Counted from the first letter of the stretch, positions 36,960-46,226 are shown. The stretch: DNA of 64,000 nt from Collinsella sp944321445 (GCF_030371825.1 NZ_JAUDDM010000003.1); one strand, 5' to 3'. Translations and numbers: made by a program. Notes: a model not told the origin generated them from the sequence alone.

Positions 36960-37595
36960 ATGGTATCGAAGGTCCTTTACCGCCCTTTCGAGGAGACGGA
37001 CTTCGATAGCATCGCGACCATTTTGCAAGACTGCTGGCACACGGACGGGAATAGCGAGGTCTACAACTTCCTCGAAGCGTGCGACGACTTGGCGCACTGT
37101 CTATCTGTATCGACGTTTTCGCAGGTTGCGCTTGTGGATGACGCACCGCGCGGCATCGTGCTCGCGCGCACGGGACAGCCGGATCCCGCCTGGACGCAGC
37201 GCTGGAACGAGGTATCGCACGACTTCTTCACGCAGATGAGGGCCATCGATGCGGACGCACTCGCCCGCTATGAGCGGTTCATCTCCCTTACGGGAGGCAT
37301 CGACGAGAACCTGCTGCGCACAAGCGGCATCGACGGTTCCAGCGAGGTCACGCTGCTCGCCGTCGACCGCAACACCCAGGGGCTCGGAATAGGATCGGTG
37401 CTGCTCGACGCAGCCGCGGACCATATTGCCTCGCAGGGCTATACGCAGACGTTTTTGTACACCGATACGGATTGCGACTGGAAGTTCTACGAGCGCCGTG
37501 GGCTTCGGAGGGCGGCGACGCACCGGGCGACGCGCGATGAGCGCAAGTTTGTGCCGCGCGAGATGTACCTGTATCGTCTGAGGCTTTCCGACTAG
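36960..37595 (+). CDS. GNAT-family N-acetyltransferase
   Basis: 211 residues. The acetyl-CoA site is VDRNTQGLGIGSVLLDAAAD (Q/R-x-x-G-x-G/A form), followed by FLYTDTDCDWKFYERRGLRR. Start at ATG 36960 with GGAGG; the longer open frame upstream overlaps purH antisense and is not used. Substrate unknown. The 261-nt gap to purH carries an 8-bp hairpin (36835-36856) and should hold both divergent promoters. Confidence 0.88.
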   Translation: MVSKVLYRPFEETDFDSIATILQDCWHTDGNSEVYNFLEACDDLAHCLSVSTFSQVALVDDAPRGIVLARTGQPDPAWTQRWNEVSHDFFTQMRAIDADALARYERFISLTGGIDENLLRTSGIDGSSEVTLLAVDRNTQGLGIGSVLLDAAADHIASQGYTQTFLYTDTDCDWKFYERRGLRRAATHRATRDERKFVPREMYLYRLRLSD

Positions 37596-37675
37596 CCTGC
37601 TTGCGCCTCTCGAAGGGTCACTGGGTCGAATCCACCGCCCGCTTGGTCGCTCGGATTCGTATCGGGTGCGGGATG

Positions 37676-37916
37676 GTGGTCAAAAATCCGTCGAGTCGGG
37701 GCTCGCGGAGTTTGACGGGCACCACATTTTCCCAGCATAGCGCGCTTTGGCTCGCAAGTCCTGCGGGGTGGGATACTGCCACGGTGGCGATACCCCACCC
37801 CGCAGGACAAAAATCGCAATGTCTTACATTAATTATAATGCTACTAAGCTGATAACATTAAACACTTGATACCACATTTCGTGGCCAAAATCCCGACTCG
37901 ACGGATTTTTGACCAC
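37676..37916. mobile_element. MITE-like element with 25-bp terminal inverted repeats
   Basis: Exact 25-bp inverted repeats (37676-37700 and 37892-37916; left end GTGGTCAAAAATCCGTCGAG) bound 241 bp in the 383-nt gap between the acetyltransferase and DUF2207 genes. Inside is a second hairpin with 18-bp arms (37758-37775 / 37791-37808, one mismatch), then about 60 bp of strikingly AT-rich DNA including TATAAT. No coding frame and no clear target duplication. A non-autonomous transposon is the best reading; a structured RNA is the alternative. Confidence 0.55.
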
Positions 37917-37978
37917 GGGGTGAGGTGCGATACGACTTCCACGCGATTGCGCGGGCCCCGAAGCGGGTCGACAGACTA

Positions 37979-39919
37979 CTAGAACGTGCCGCCGCCTCCC
38001 CCGCCGACGCCGCCTCCCCCACCGATCGAGAAGCCGCCGCCCATGCCGCCGCCTGACGCATCGAGGCTCGACGCCAGCGCAGCAACCGATGCCGCCTGCA
38101 CCGTGCGCATCGAATCGGTCGGAGAGCCCAAGCGTCCATGCGGGTAGCACCACCAGTAGATGGGATAGTAGTAACCACCGTAGTAGTCTTCGCGAACGTC
38201 GCGCGGAACCGCATCGGCCAGCTCGCGCAGCACTTTGTCGGAAACACCGAGCGCAACAGCCATGACCAGCAACTTATTCCACAGTGTCACGTCGGCGGGG
38301 ACCGCCTCGCCCAAACGGGTGAAGTCCTCGAGCCAGCGCTTGAGGGCCTCGCACTTCTCGCGCAGCTCCACGCCCTCCTGCGAGTAGACGCGATACGTCA
38401 TGACCACCACCGCTGCCCCTATGAGCAGCAAGATGGAGATAGCAAACGCACCGAGATTGGCGAAGTCCGTGAACAGGAAGAAGAGCAGCGAAGCGATACC
38501 CAACGCGATGGCGATACCGATGACCGTCGCCTTGAGGGTCCCGCCATCGTTTTGCACGAGAGAGCGCTGCTCCAGCTGCGCGGAGATCTCTGCCTTGAAG
38601 TCGTCGACAAGTTCTTTGTAGGCTTCGGTATCGTGCTCGGCGCGATACTTAACCTGGTCAAACGGCACCTCGGTCACCCCGTCGGACGCATCGCCGAAAT
38701 ACAGCTGCAGCGCCGCGCGGTCGATGGGGTCGGTCGCGGCGGCACGGTTAAGAAGCCTCAGGCAGTACTGTTCCTCCTCTTTGGTGCCGAGCAGGCCGTT
38801 CCTCTCAACCGTCTGGACCTCGAGGGCGATAACGCGCTCGTCGGTCAGTTTCATAAGCGTCGCCACGAAAGCGCGGTCGGGCACATCGCCGTTCTCCATG
38901 AAGGCAGCTATGACGGCCGGATGGTCGGCCGAGGGAACATCGCGGAAATAGGTCTCCTGGAACACTGGCTTGGGGCTGCGGCCGCGCGTGAACTTGAGAC
39001 AAGCCACGATTGCCAAGAAAATCGCTGGAATCGACGTCTGCGCCACGCTGCCTGCACCCACGATGGCGCGCGCCTGCTCTCGGCGGGCATTCGCCTCATC
39101 GGCCCACGCTTGCTCTTCCTTGAGGATAGTCGGCAGGTGCTTTTCATTCACCGTGGTGAGCTCCGGCACCCATGCCGTCGGGAAAACGACGCGTGCCTCG
39201 GCGAATTCTCCTGCCTGCACGCGGGGCATATCCAACATGACCAACGGCTCGGCGGCGTCGAGCGTCACCGATCCGTCGAGAGGACCGTGACCCCACGCCC
39301 GCAGGTTACTACCGGCCAGCGCTGCGACCCCAGAATCGGCAGCACCATCAAAGCGAATGAGCACACCGACGATTTCGGAATCTTCCTCCCAATCCGGCCC
39401 GATGAACTGCCAGTACAGCTCAGCGGTATCGGACCACGCCATAACCGCCCCGGTTAGCGTGTAGTCGACCGTCGCGTAAAAGACGTCGCCGTCCTCATGC
39501 GGCGTAAAGACCTTGAGCTCGAGCGCCTCGTTATCCGTCGATGTCGTGTAGACACCGTCTTGGCCGTTTTCGGCAGCGTCGACGCGTTGGAACGACCGCG
39601 GCTCTCCGCCTTCCGCGTAATCGGTGATCGACACCCCGTCGATACTCACCGTCGATGTCAAGCCCTGTTGGTTGGTCGCGAACGGAATGGTCCAGTAGAC
39701 GCCGTTGACATCGTCGTCGAGCTCGAACAAGCGGCGCTCGCTCACCTTGAGGTCGCCGTTTGCCTGAACTTGCGCCTGGATTTCGACTCCGTAGGCATAG
39801 GAGTCAGCAAGCGCTTGAGCAGGGTTGACACACAAAGCCGACAGCAGCGCGAACGCCGCCGCAAGCATTACCAAAACGGGCAGAACGAACGTCTGCGCGA
39901 AGCGCTCCCTCATATGCAT
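37979..39919 (-). CDS. DUF2207 membrane protein with glycine-rich tail
   Basis: 646 residues. Signal peptide or anchor at the N-terminus (about 8-37, FVLPVLVMLAAAFALLSALC, then ALADSYA). The DUF2207 ectodomain (about 38-270) includes VYWTIPFATNQQGLTS, followed by a membrane helix near 300, a cytoplasmic region, two further helices (about 490-535) and a tail ending in a Gly-rich string with TF. These proteins are widespread in Firmicutes and Actinobacteria with no settled function. Start at ATG 39919 with AAAGGTG; ATG 39913 is an alternative. Confidence 0.88.
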   Translation of the reverse strand: MHMRERFAQTFVLPVLVMLAAAFALLSALCVNPAQALADSYAYGVEIQAQVQANGDLKVSERRLFELDDDVNGVYWTIPFATNQQGLTSTVSIDGVSITDYAEGGEPRSFQRVDAAENGQDGVYTTSTDNEALELKVFTPHEDGDVFYATVDYTLTGAVMAWSDTAELYWQFIGPDWEEDSEIVGVLIRFDGAADSGVAALAGSNLRAWGHGPLDGSVTLDAAEPLVMLDMPRVQAGEFAEARVVFPTAWVPELTTVNEKHLPTILKEEQAWADEANARREQARAIVGAGSVAQTSIPAIFLAIVACLKFTRGRSPKPVFQETYFRDVPSADHPAVIAAFMENGDVPDRAFVATLMKLTDERVIALEVQTVERNGLLGTKEEEQYCLRLLNRAAATDPIDRAALQLYFGDASDGVTEVPFDQVKYRAEHDTEAYKELVDDFKAEISAQLEQRSLVQNDGGTLKATVIGIAIALGIASLLFFLFTDFANLGAFAISILLLIGAAVVVMTYRVYSQEGVELREKCEALKRWLEDFTRLGEAVPADVTLWNKLLVMAVALGVSDKVLRELADAVPRDVREDYYGGYYYPIYWWCYPHGRLGSPTDSMRTVQAASVAALASSLDASGGGMGGGFSIGGGGGVGGGGGGTF

Positions 39920-40150
39920 AGCGCACCTTTCTCCAAGGCGGACTCCGGTGCCTCTCATTATGACGGGACGCAGGCAGAACGAGGTAACGAATCAGCAAAG
40001 AAGGGCACCAGCCATCGGTGACCGCGCACAACCGCGCCCTAAAGGAGCCGGCACCCTCTTTCGCCTTATGAGTCCACACGGATGGGTATACTTTGTTCGA
40101 TATGCAACCATGCCGTCCGGTAGACGGCGCGCGAGTAAGGAGATGCGCAC

Positions 40151-40669
40151 ATGGCCATCAACGAGAAGGTCGCCGAGGTGCTCGAGGACCAGATCAACAA
40201 GGAGCTCTACTCGTCCTATCTGTACCTGACCTTTGCCGACTACTACGAGGACCGCGGCCTCAAGGGTTTCGCCAACTGGTACGAGATCCAGGCCAAGGAG
40301 GAGATGGACCACGCCATGGCCCTACGCCGTTACCTGCTGGATAACGACTACAAGCCCGTGATGAAGGCCATCGCGCAGCCCGACAAGACCTTCGACAACG
40401 ACCTCGCTCCGCTCGAGGCCGGCCTTGAGCACGAGGAGTACGTGACGAGCCTCATCCACCACTGCTACGAGGTTGCCCTCGAAGCGCACGACATCCGCGC
40501 CATGCAGATGCTCGACTGGTTCGTGAAGGAGCAGGGCGAGGAGGAGACCAACGCCCGCGACATGATCACCAACATGAAGCTGTTCGGCGGCGATCCCAAG
40601 GGCCTGTACGACCTGGACCGCGAGTACCAGACCCGCGTCTACACCCAGATGACCGCCCTGCCGCTGTAG
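40151..40669 (+). CDS. ftnA: Ferritin, bacterial non-haem type
   Basis: 172 residues, four-helix ferritin that oxidises and stores iron in a 24-subunit shell. Ferroxidase residues are visible: Glu18 (NKELYSSYLYL), Glu51 and His54 (KEEMDHAM), Glu94/95 (GLEHEEYV) and the VKEQGEEE segment. Start at ATG 40151 with AAGGAG. A -10 box TATACT lies at 40087-40092. A perfect 14-bp terminator follows, so the gene is monocistronic. Confidence 0.96.
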   Translation: MAINEKVAEVLEDQINKELYSSYLYLTFADYYEDRGLKGFANWYEIQAKEEMDHAMALRRYLLDNDYKPVMKAIAQPDKTFDNDLAPLEAGLEHEEYVTSLIHHCYEVALEAHDIRAMQMLDWFVKEQGEEETNARDMITNMKLFGGDPKGLYDLDREYQTRVYTQMTALPL

Positions 40670-40693
40670 GCTCAGGCAACCACACGGTACGAC

Positions 40694-40732
40694 AACGCCG
40701 CCTCGCGATGCGATTCGCGAGGCGGCGTTTTT
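40694..40732 (+). terminator. Rho-independent terminator after ferritin
   Basis: Perfect 14-bp stem AACGCCGCCTCGCG / CGCGAGGCGGCGTT with an 8-nt loop, followed by T-rich sequence. Confidence 0.93.
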
Positions 40733-40813
40733 GCGTTCGTCGAACATGGCAAACGAAAGCGAAGATTGGATTCAGGGCCAACGCGGCGCCAACTCGAAGT
40801 GAGCTTTCAGCGG

Positions 40814-41449
40814 CTACTCGCCGGCGCGCTCTTCCAGATCGGTTTGCACGCGCAGCATGTTCTCGACGTTCTCTTTCTCCGTTGCGTTGAGCGGGTTGTC
40901 CATGGCGTCGAATTCCTCGGGGCTGTAGCGGCGCGTGTACCAGGGCTGCGCATCGAAGTACGACTGCAGGCGCTCATTGTTGAACTCGCGGCCATAGCGG
41001 GCGAAGATTTCGTTGCGCGCGATTTCGAGCGTCGCGGCGTTCATGGCATACAGCTCACTGTCGGTGTAGACGTGCGTAGAGGAATCCGGACACACGTAGC
41101 CGTCCTTCGTTTGGATGATCGCGGCGTCTGCTTGGGTTTCGTCCTTCTCGGGAGCGCTTTGCTGGCCATCGTCGGTCGGTGCTGTGCCTTCGCCTTCCGT
41201 GCGCTCAACCTGCACGACCGCCGAGGACCGCTCCTCTTGCTGCTGGTCGGCCGCGCCGAACGGGTTGGCCATAACTACCACGATAGCACCTGCCACCAAA
41301 GCGAGCAGGACCGCCACCGCCACAACGATAGCCACCGTCCGACGGCGCTTCATCTGACCGACCGTCGCCACCTCGACCGGCTGGCCGCAGATCGTACAGA
41401 ATTTCGCATTATCATCGAGCGCGCTGCCGCACCTGGTGCATACCCGCAT
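40814..41449 (-). CDS. Zinc-ribbon membrane protein with YARHG domain
   Basis: 211 residues. Ribbon CTRCGSALDDNAKFCTICG, membrane helix (about 38-62), Glu/Gln-rich linker, then a C-terminal YARHG-type domain (about 125-205) with LEIARNEIFARYGREF and YFDAQPWYTRRY. YARHG domains occur outside the membrane in many bacteria, probably binding wall material. It has the same ribbon-in, sensor-out layout as the proteins at 14-30 kb but lacks the GTTGCGCAAC element. Start at ATG 41449 with AGGAAGG. Confidence 0.85.
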   Translation of the reverse strand: MRVCTRCGSALDDNAKFCTICGQPVEVATVGQMKRRRTVAIVVAVAVLLALVAGAIVVVMANPFGAADQQQEERSSAVVQVERTEGEGTAPTDDGQQSAPEKDETQADAAIIQTKDGYVCPDSSTHVYTDSELYAMNAATLEIARNEIFARYGREFNNERLQSYFDAQPWYTRRYSPEEFDAMDNPLNATEKENVENMLRVQTDLEERAGE

Positions 41450-41498
41450 GAGAGCTCAACCTTCCTGTCTCGCAACCTCGTGCGATTATTGTACTCCG

Positions 41499-42104
41499 CT
41501 ACTCTGCCTCCTGGCGCAGCTCGGCGCGCAGGCGCGAAAGAGTAACGGGAGTCATGCCCAGAAACGAAGCGATGTGGCGCGCGGGAACGACGCCTGCCAT
41601 GCCAGGGAACTCCTTGAGGAACCAAAGATAGCGGTCCTTTGCCCGCTCTTGGCTGATGACGTGCTTGATGGCCCAGTGGTAATCCCACGAGCTCAAAAGC
41701 AGCCGGTTGTAGAGCTTATTGAGCCCGAAACTCGTCTCGAGCATATCGATCACGCAGTGGATATCGATCTGGAGGATTTCCAAATCGCATACCGCCTCGA
41801 CGTACACCGGGGATGGCGTCGTTAGGCCTGCGGAGGGAACCAAAACCTCACCGGGCTTGAACGCAATGCAATCGGTGACCTCCTTGCCGGCGGAGTCAAC
41901 GTAAAACGCGCGCGCGACGCCAGAGGTGAGGATGCAGGCGGAGGCAGGCATGTCACCGCTCGCGATGAGCTGCTCGCCTTTGTTAAATGAGCGGATACGG
42001 GCGGATCCCGCCAGGCGTTCGATATCTTCCTGAGAAAGCAAGCCGTCTCCGATGGCACTGATTGCGCCCACGACCTGCTGGCGTTCCGTATTCGACTCGC
42101 TCAC
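41499..42104 (-). CDS. Crp/Fnr-family transcriptional regulator
   Basis: About 201 residues from GTG 42104; ATG 42113 is possible but its GGAAGGG site would touch the start codon. N-terminal cyclic-nucleotide-binding fold (about 25-115; FNKGEQLIASGDMPASACIL), C-terminal winged helix with ARHIASFLGMTPVTLSRLRA. No Fnr cysteine cluster, so not an iron-sulfur oxygen sensor. Divergent from the GluQ-like gene; a 20-nt inverted repeat between them may be its operator. Confidence 0.85.
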   Translation of the reverse strand: MSESNTERQQVVGAISAIGDGLLSQEDIERLAGSARIRSFNKGEQLIASGDMPASACILTSGVARAFYVDSAGKEVTDCIAFKPGEVLVPSAGLTTPSPVYVEAVCDLEILQIDIHCVIDMLETSFGLNKLYNRLLLSSWDYHWAIKHVISQERAKDRYLWFLKEFPGMAGVVPARHIASFLGMTPVTLSRLRAELRQEAE

Positions 42105-42147
42105 AATGACCATCCCTTCCGTGCAAAGCGGGTATCATTGTGCAAGA

Positions 42148-42167
42148 TAATGCCCTAGGGTGCATTA
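42148..42167. promoter_or_regulatory. Inverted repeat TAATGC-N8-GCATTA
   Basis: A symmetrical site centred between the divergent Crp-family and GluQ-like genes, of a size typical for Crp/Fnr dimers. A possible -10 (TATGAT, about 42171) for the plus-strand gene follows. Role inferred from position. Confidence 0.4.
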
Positions 42168-42171
42168 ACAT

Positions 42172-43188
42172 ATGATAATTTCTAAGATGGAGACGGCCGT
42201 AACGAACATGAATACCGCAGGTCAGAGTGGATATTTAACAGACCGCGCCACGGTCGGGCGTTTTGCGCCGTCGCCTTCGGGCCGCATGCACCTCGGCAAC
42301 GTGTTCTCGGCCCTTATCGCATGGCTTTCGGTGCGCGCCGCGGGTGGACGCATGGTCTTGCGCATCGAGGACCTGGACCCGCGCTGTGCCGATGCAACGC
42401 GGGCCGAGCAGATTGTCGACGATCTGCACTGGCTCGGGCTCGATTGGGATGAAGGCCCCATCTACCAGCACGATCGACTCGACCTGTACCGTGATGCGGT
42501 GGCGCGGCTTGAGGAGCGCGGGCTTGTGTACCCCTGCTTCTGCACGCGCGCCGAGCTTCATGCCGCGAGCGCCCCGCATGCGAGCGACGGCACGCCCGTC
42601 TATGCCGGGACGTGCCGCGACCTTACGCCCCAGCAGATCGAGGAAAAGCGGCGCGTGCGCCCTGCGGCGCTCCGCCTGCGCGTTCCCGAAGAAGGCGCTA
42701 TCGCGGGAACGATATCGTTTATCGACCGCGTCTACGGTGCCCACACGGAGGTTCTTGCGCGCGATTGCGGCGACTTCCTCGTTCAGCGCAGCGACGGCGT
42801 GTTCGCCTACCAGCTGGTTGTTGTGGTGGACGATGCCGAGATGGGCGTCACCGAGGTCGTGCGCGGGCGCGACCTGCTGGGATCCGCACCGCGCCAGATG
42901 TATCTTCAGCATCTTTTGGGGTACGAACAGCCGACGTATGCGCACGTCCCCATGCTCATCGCGCCCGACGGCCGTCGGCTGTCCAAGCGCGAACACGACT
43001 GCGATCTGGGCGAGCTCAAGCGCACGTTCGGAACGCCGGAGAGGCTGCTAGGGCGCCTTGCGGCGGCGGCTGGCCTCGCGCCCGCTGCGACCCCACGCAG
43101 CGCCGAACAGCTTATTGACCTATTTAACTGGGATATCCTGCAGGTACATGCACGGGATATCGTGGTCGACAATAGCTTCTTTGTGTAG
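42172..43188 (+). CDS. gluQ: Glutamyl-Q tRNA(Asp) synthetase (truncated GluRS-like)
   Basis: 338 residues. Class I synthetase catalytic core without the anticodon-binding domain, as in GluQ (YadB), which glutamylates the queuosine of tRNA-Asp. Motifs: RFAPSPSGRMHLGNVFSAL (HIGH region), RIEDLDPRCAD, the zinc set CFC...Y...C (42535-42615) and RRLSKREHD (KMSKS region). The start is uncertain: ATG 42172 is the longest, but a -10-like TATGAT overlaps it, so 42187 or 42208 may be real. Followed by tRNA-Ser. Confidence 0.88.
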   Translation: MIISKMETAVTNMNTAGQSGYLTDRATVGRFAPSPSGRMHLGNVFSALIAWLSVRAAGGRMVLRIEDLDPRCADATRAEQIVDDLHWLGLDWDEGPIYQHDRLDLYRDAVARLEERGLVYPCFCTRAELHAASAPHASDGTPVYAGTCRDLTPQQIEEKRRVRPAALRLRVPEEGAIAGTISFIDRVYGAHTEVLARDCGDFLVQRSDGVFAYQLVVVVDDAEMGVTEVVRGRDLLGSAPRQMYLQHLLGYEQPTYAHVPMLIAPDGRRLSKREHDCDLGELKRTFGTPERLLGRLAAAAGLAPAATPRSAEQLIDLFNWDILQVHARDIVVDNSFFV

Positions 43189-43279
43189 AGCTTTTCCTGT
43201 ACGGCACCTCCGTCTCAAAGTGCTGATTTTTCCCTTGCGCTTGCAGGCGCTTGTGCGCTAAGATAAGCGTCACTGTCCC

Positions 43280-43370
43280 GGAGAGCTGACCGAGAGGCCG
43301 AAGGTGCTCGCCTGCTAAGCGAGTATTCCCCACAAGGGAATCTGGGGTTCGAATCCCCAGCTCTCCGCCA
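43280..43370 (+). tRNA. tRNA-Ser (anticodon GCT)
   Basis: 91 nt including encoded CCA. Acceptor GGAGAGC / GCTCTCC, anticodon loop CTGCTAA in the stem CTCGC/GCGAG, a long variable arm (ATTCCCCACAAGGGAAT) as in serine tRNAs, and T arm CTGGGGTTCGAATCCCCAG. Confidence 0.95.
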
Positions 43371-43382
43371 GTTTAAGAGTCA

Positions 43383-43414
43383 AGCCCGTTACCATCGCGG
43401 TAGCGGGCTTTTTT
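43383..43414 (+). terminator. Terminator after tRNA-Ser
   Basis: Stem AGCCCGTTACC / GGTAGCGGGCT with one G-U pair, followed by six T. Confidence 0.9.
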
Positions 43415-43424
43415 CTACCCAATG

Positions 43425-43447
43425 CGCCGGGGATTCGAACCCCGCGC
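43425..43447 (-). other. Isolated tRNA T-arm-like fragment
   Basis: Minus-strand GCGGGGTTCGAATCCCCGGC resembles a T arm with its loop but no other tRNA arms can be found around it. It lies just after tRNA-Ser and against the stop of the next gene; perhaps a relic of recombination at the tRNA. Confidence 0.35.
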
Positions 43448-43448
43448 C

Positions 43449-45878
43449 CTACTCCATGAGCAGGGACTTGCTCAGAACGCCCAGCTCATCTTTGCCGGTC
43501 ATGCGCCACATGATGTATACGCAGCGGGCAGCAAGGTAGAAAAACCCGTTGTCCAGCAGCAGCACCGCGACGTTCGCCACGTGGTTGAACAGCTCCTCCG
43601 TTGGCGGAACAGGAACGCCGGCAGCTTTCACGATCGTCACCGCCTGCTTGAAGTCCAGCGGCGTCGTGAGCCCCATGCGGCCCATGAGCTCGCGCGCTTC
43701 CTCCTGCGCGACGGCGCTGATGTGCTCCCCCGCCGGGACAAGCCGGTAGCAGGCAAGCGCCGTCAGCCGGTCTCCCCGGTTCCAATAGGCGAACGCCAGC
43801 CGGTAATATAGGTACGCAATGGCATCTCGGTCGTACGCCGTGCGCAGACCGTGCTTCACCACTTCGATAACGTCATCGAACATCCTCAAGCGCGCAAGCA
43901 CGTTGATGAGCATGAAGTGCGCCTGGGTCGAGGTCGATGCAAAGTCCAGCAAACGCCGCGCCTCGACGAGCGCCAGATCGAGCGCGCCGCGCGCCAAATG
44001 CAGCGCACACAGCTCGTGCTGCGCGAAATACAGCGCATCGGGGGCACGCAGCACACGGGTTTCCACGTCGGGCAGATAGAGGGGCAAGATGAGCCTGCCC
44101 ACGTGGTTCTCGCAAAACTGCGTGACCGCGGGCCGATTGCTCAGCAGCTCCTCCCCCACACACACGGCCTCAATCTCATCGATCAGCTCGTGAAGCATGG
44201 ACTCGGCAGATGCCAGGTCGCTCTCCGCCGCCTCGCGCGCCCGCGCCAGACGAATGCGGTAGGGGTCGCCCTCATCTTCGACGACCTCCAGCTCCGCAGC
44301 CGTGTCGGCGTGCAGGAGCTCGCGCAGGTCATCGGGAAGCAGCCGATTGTCATCTCGCGGCATGCGAAGCAGCTCGTTGTCGACGATTCTGCAGAACGTT
44401 CCGGGAATTGCCATTCGCGCCACCAGCTCGCCGGCGCCGCCGTCGACCAGCGAGGTTCCCATAAGGTCATGTGCCCGCGAAGCGATAGACGCCCGGAACT
44501 CCGCGCGGTCGAACGCATAGCGCTCGCGCTGATCGCTCGGCGTGTCGAAGGCCTCGATTTCGCACCGCTCAACACTGGGACTCGCCGCGAAACACGCAGC
44601 GGCGAGCACAAGAGCAACGCGCCGTGCGTACTCTTTTGCCATGCGCTCGCGCGTCGCGCAATCGATATCGACCCATGCGCCCAGACAGCAATCGTATCGA
44701 TGGAACGGCATGGCATCGGATGTGGGCGCGATAAACTGAAGCGATATCAAGCCGTCCTGTGCGCGGTAATCAAAGCGATATTCCAGACGAACGAGTACGT
44801 TCAGTTGCTCGCAAATCTCCGCCAAATGCATGCGAACATCCCACTCGCCTCCCGGCCTGCAGGCGATGCCGCCCGGCTCAGACCAAGCGCAGTGCAGCGA
44901 TTCGCCCGACTCGTGAACCAAGCGGTCGACATGGGACGTCACGCTCTCGAGACTCACCCGGTCGAGCTCCGCACACGCCGCTTCCGACGGGGAGGACGCG
45001 ACGGGACCCAAGCCCGCCCCCATGCGCCCAAGAATTGCGGAGAGCCGGTTGAGCCGCGCCTCGATACCGAAGAGGAATGCGAGGTCGTCTGCAGTCAGCA
45101 CATCGCGATTGCAGTTGATGTAGAAGCCGTTCATATGCTCGATGTAGGCAAGATTGACCTCGCCGATCGTGGCGAGCGAGCGCAGGCGCGGCATATCGAT
45201 GGTTGCCAGCACGCGATGAGCGTAACGCTCGATGCCGGAAGCATGATCGTTCGCCTCGATGCGGAAGAGCAGTGTGGCGATGGCATCGGGCAGCAGGGTG
45301 CTTTTGAAATCCCTGAAGATCTCGACGGGGGCGGCAAGCTGCTCGTAATTCATGTCGATGACGGAAACCCCGCTGTGCGCGACAGGTGCGACGGGGTCCG
45401 CGTCTTCTTGCAAGAACACACAGTACCGCAGGTAGAGCGTTGCCATGAACTCACGGTACGCAAGGTTTCGCTCGGTATTCCACGTTGCCGGCTCGGCCAC
45501 CTCGCGCATAGTGCCCGCAAGAGCCCCGCGAAAATCACTGATGTGTTCGAAATCCCCTGCAGCAGTGCGCACGAGCACGGCGCCGACTTTCTCGCCCTTC
45601 TCGCGTGTCAGAACGAGACTCGCAGTGTTGTGGGAAGGGTCTTCCTCAAGGGGTTCCGACGCATGGAACGCGCAGCCGTCGCGCGAGATGTATCCCACAA
45701 TCTGCGCCTCGGCGTGCCCCACGAAGCGAACCACGTAACACGAGCCCCGATGAGGGATGGGGCAGGCATCCCACACGATGCCGTAGCGGGTATCTGACGG
45801 CTGACCAGGAAGTTCGGGGAGCCGCTTTTTGTGTGCGAGCAGCGTAAGCCGCACCGTCTTTTCAGCTCCCATCTTCAT
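43449..45878 (-). CDS. Large protein of unknown function with C-terminal helical (TPR-like) repeats
   Basis: 809 residues, no signal peptide or membrane helix. The N-terminal half is not recognised; features include GIVWDACPIPHRGSCYVVRF near residue 33 and GFYINCNRDVLTADDLAFLF near 260. From about 610 helical repeat-like segments follow (ALDLALVEARRLLDFASTST, AIAYLYYRLAFAYWNRGDRL), suggesting TPR-type protein binding. Start at ATG 45878 with AAGAGG; ATG 45872 is close. Flanked by tRNA genes on both sides. Confidence 0.75.
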   Translation of the reverse strand: MKMGAEKTVRLTLLAHKKRLPELPGQPSDTRYGIVWDACPIPHRGSCYVVRFVGHAEAQIVGYISRDGCAFHASEPLEEDPSHNTASLVLTREKGEKVGAVLVRTAAGDFEHISDFRGALAGTMREVAEPATWNTERNLAYREFMATLYLRYCVFLQEDADPVAPVAHSGVSVIDMNYEQLAAPVEIFRDFKSTLLPDAIATLLFRIEANDHASGIERYAHRVLATIDMPRLRSLATIGEVNLAYIEHMNGFYINCNRDVLTADDLAFLFGIEARLNRLSAILGRMGAGLGPVASSPSEAACAELDRVSLESVTSHVDRLVHESGESLHCAWSEPGGIACRPGGEWDVRMHLAEICEQLNVLVRLEYRFDYRAQDGLISLQFIAPTSDAMPFHRYDCCLGAWVDIDCATRERMAKEYARRVALVLAAACFAASPSVERCEIEAFDTPSDQRERYAFDRAEFRASIASRAHDLMGTSLVDGGAGELVARMAIPGTFCRIVDNELLRMPRDDNRLLPDDLRELLHADTAAELEVVEDEGDPYRIRLARAREAAESDLASAESMLHELIDEIEAVCVGEELLSNRPAVTQFCENHVGRLILPLYLPDVETRVLRAPDALYFAQHELCALHLARGALDLALVEARRLLDFASTSTQAHFMLINVLARLRMFDDVIEVVKHGLRTAYDRDAIAYLYYRLAFAYWNRGDRLTALACYRLVPAGEHISAVAQEEARELMGRMGLTTPLDFKQAVTIVKAAGVPVPPTEELFNHVANVAVLLLDNGFFYLAARCVYIMWRMTGKDELGVLSKSLLME

Positions 45879-46011
45879 GCCTCTTTTCGCTATGCGCTCC
45901 TAGATTCCCGTTCCCTGTTCTTGTTTCCATTGTGGGATGGTTTCAGCCACGCGATGGCGCCTTTTCGGCGATAGGACATGCGTCGTTCACGGAACGAGGG
46001 GACTCGCGCCT

Positions 46012-46102
46012 CCAGCGAGGTTCGAATCCCTGCAAGGGCTCCTAAACAAAAAAGGTGCCCCGAGGAGCACCTTACAATTCGACCTGCGGCGTACAGGATT
46101 CG
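46012..46102 (-). repeat. Decayed copy of the tRNA-Arg/terminator module
   Basis: Contains GGTTCGAATCCC-type DNA, the terminator AAGGTGCCCCGAGGAGCACCTT (46052-46073; read on minus it ends in T) and TGCGGCGTACAGGATTCG (46085-46102), which equals the 3' end of the two intact tRNA-Arg genes before the match stops abruptly. A truncated third tRNA-Arg copy. Confidence 0.7.
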
Positions 46103-46226
46103 CGTCCGCCTGCGGCGTCCGCAGCTTCGGGCGCCTTCGCGCCCTCGCACGCTCGCTGGCAAACGCTCGCGCGTTTGCTCAGTCTCGCGACCCCAACGGG
46201 TTCGAATCCCGGCGGGGCTTCCTAAC

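Noticed and set aside
43425..43447. A second tRNA next to tRNA-Ser
   Set aside because: Only a T-arm-like segment can be folded; no acceptor, D or anticodon arms on either strand.
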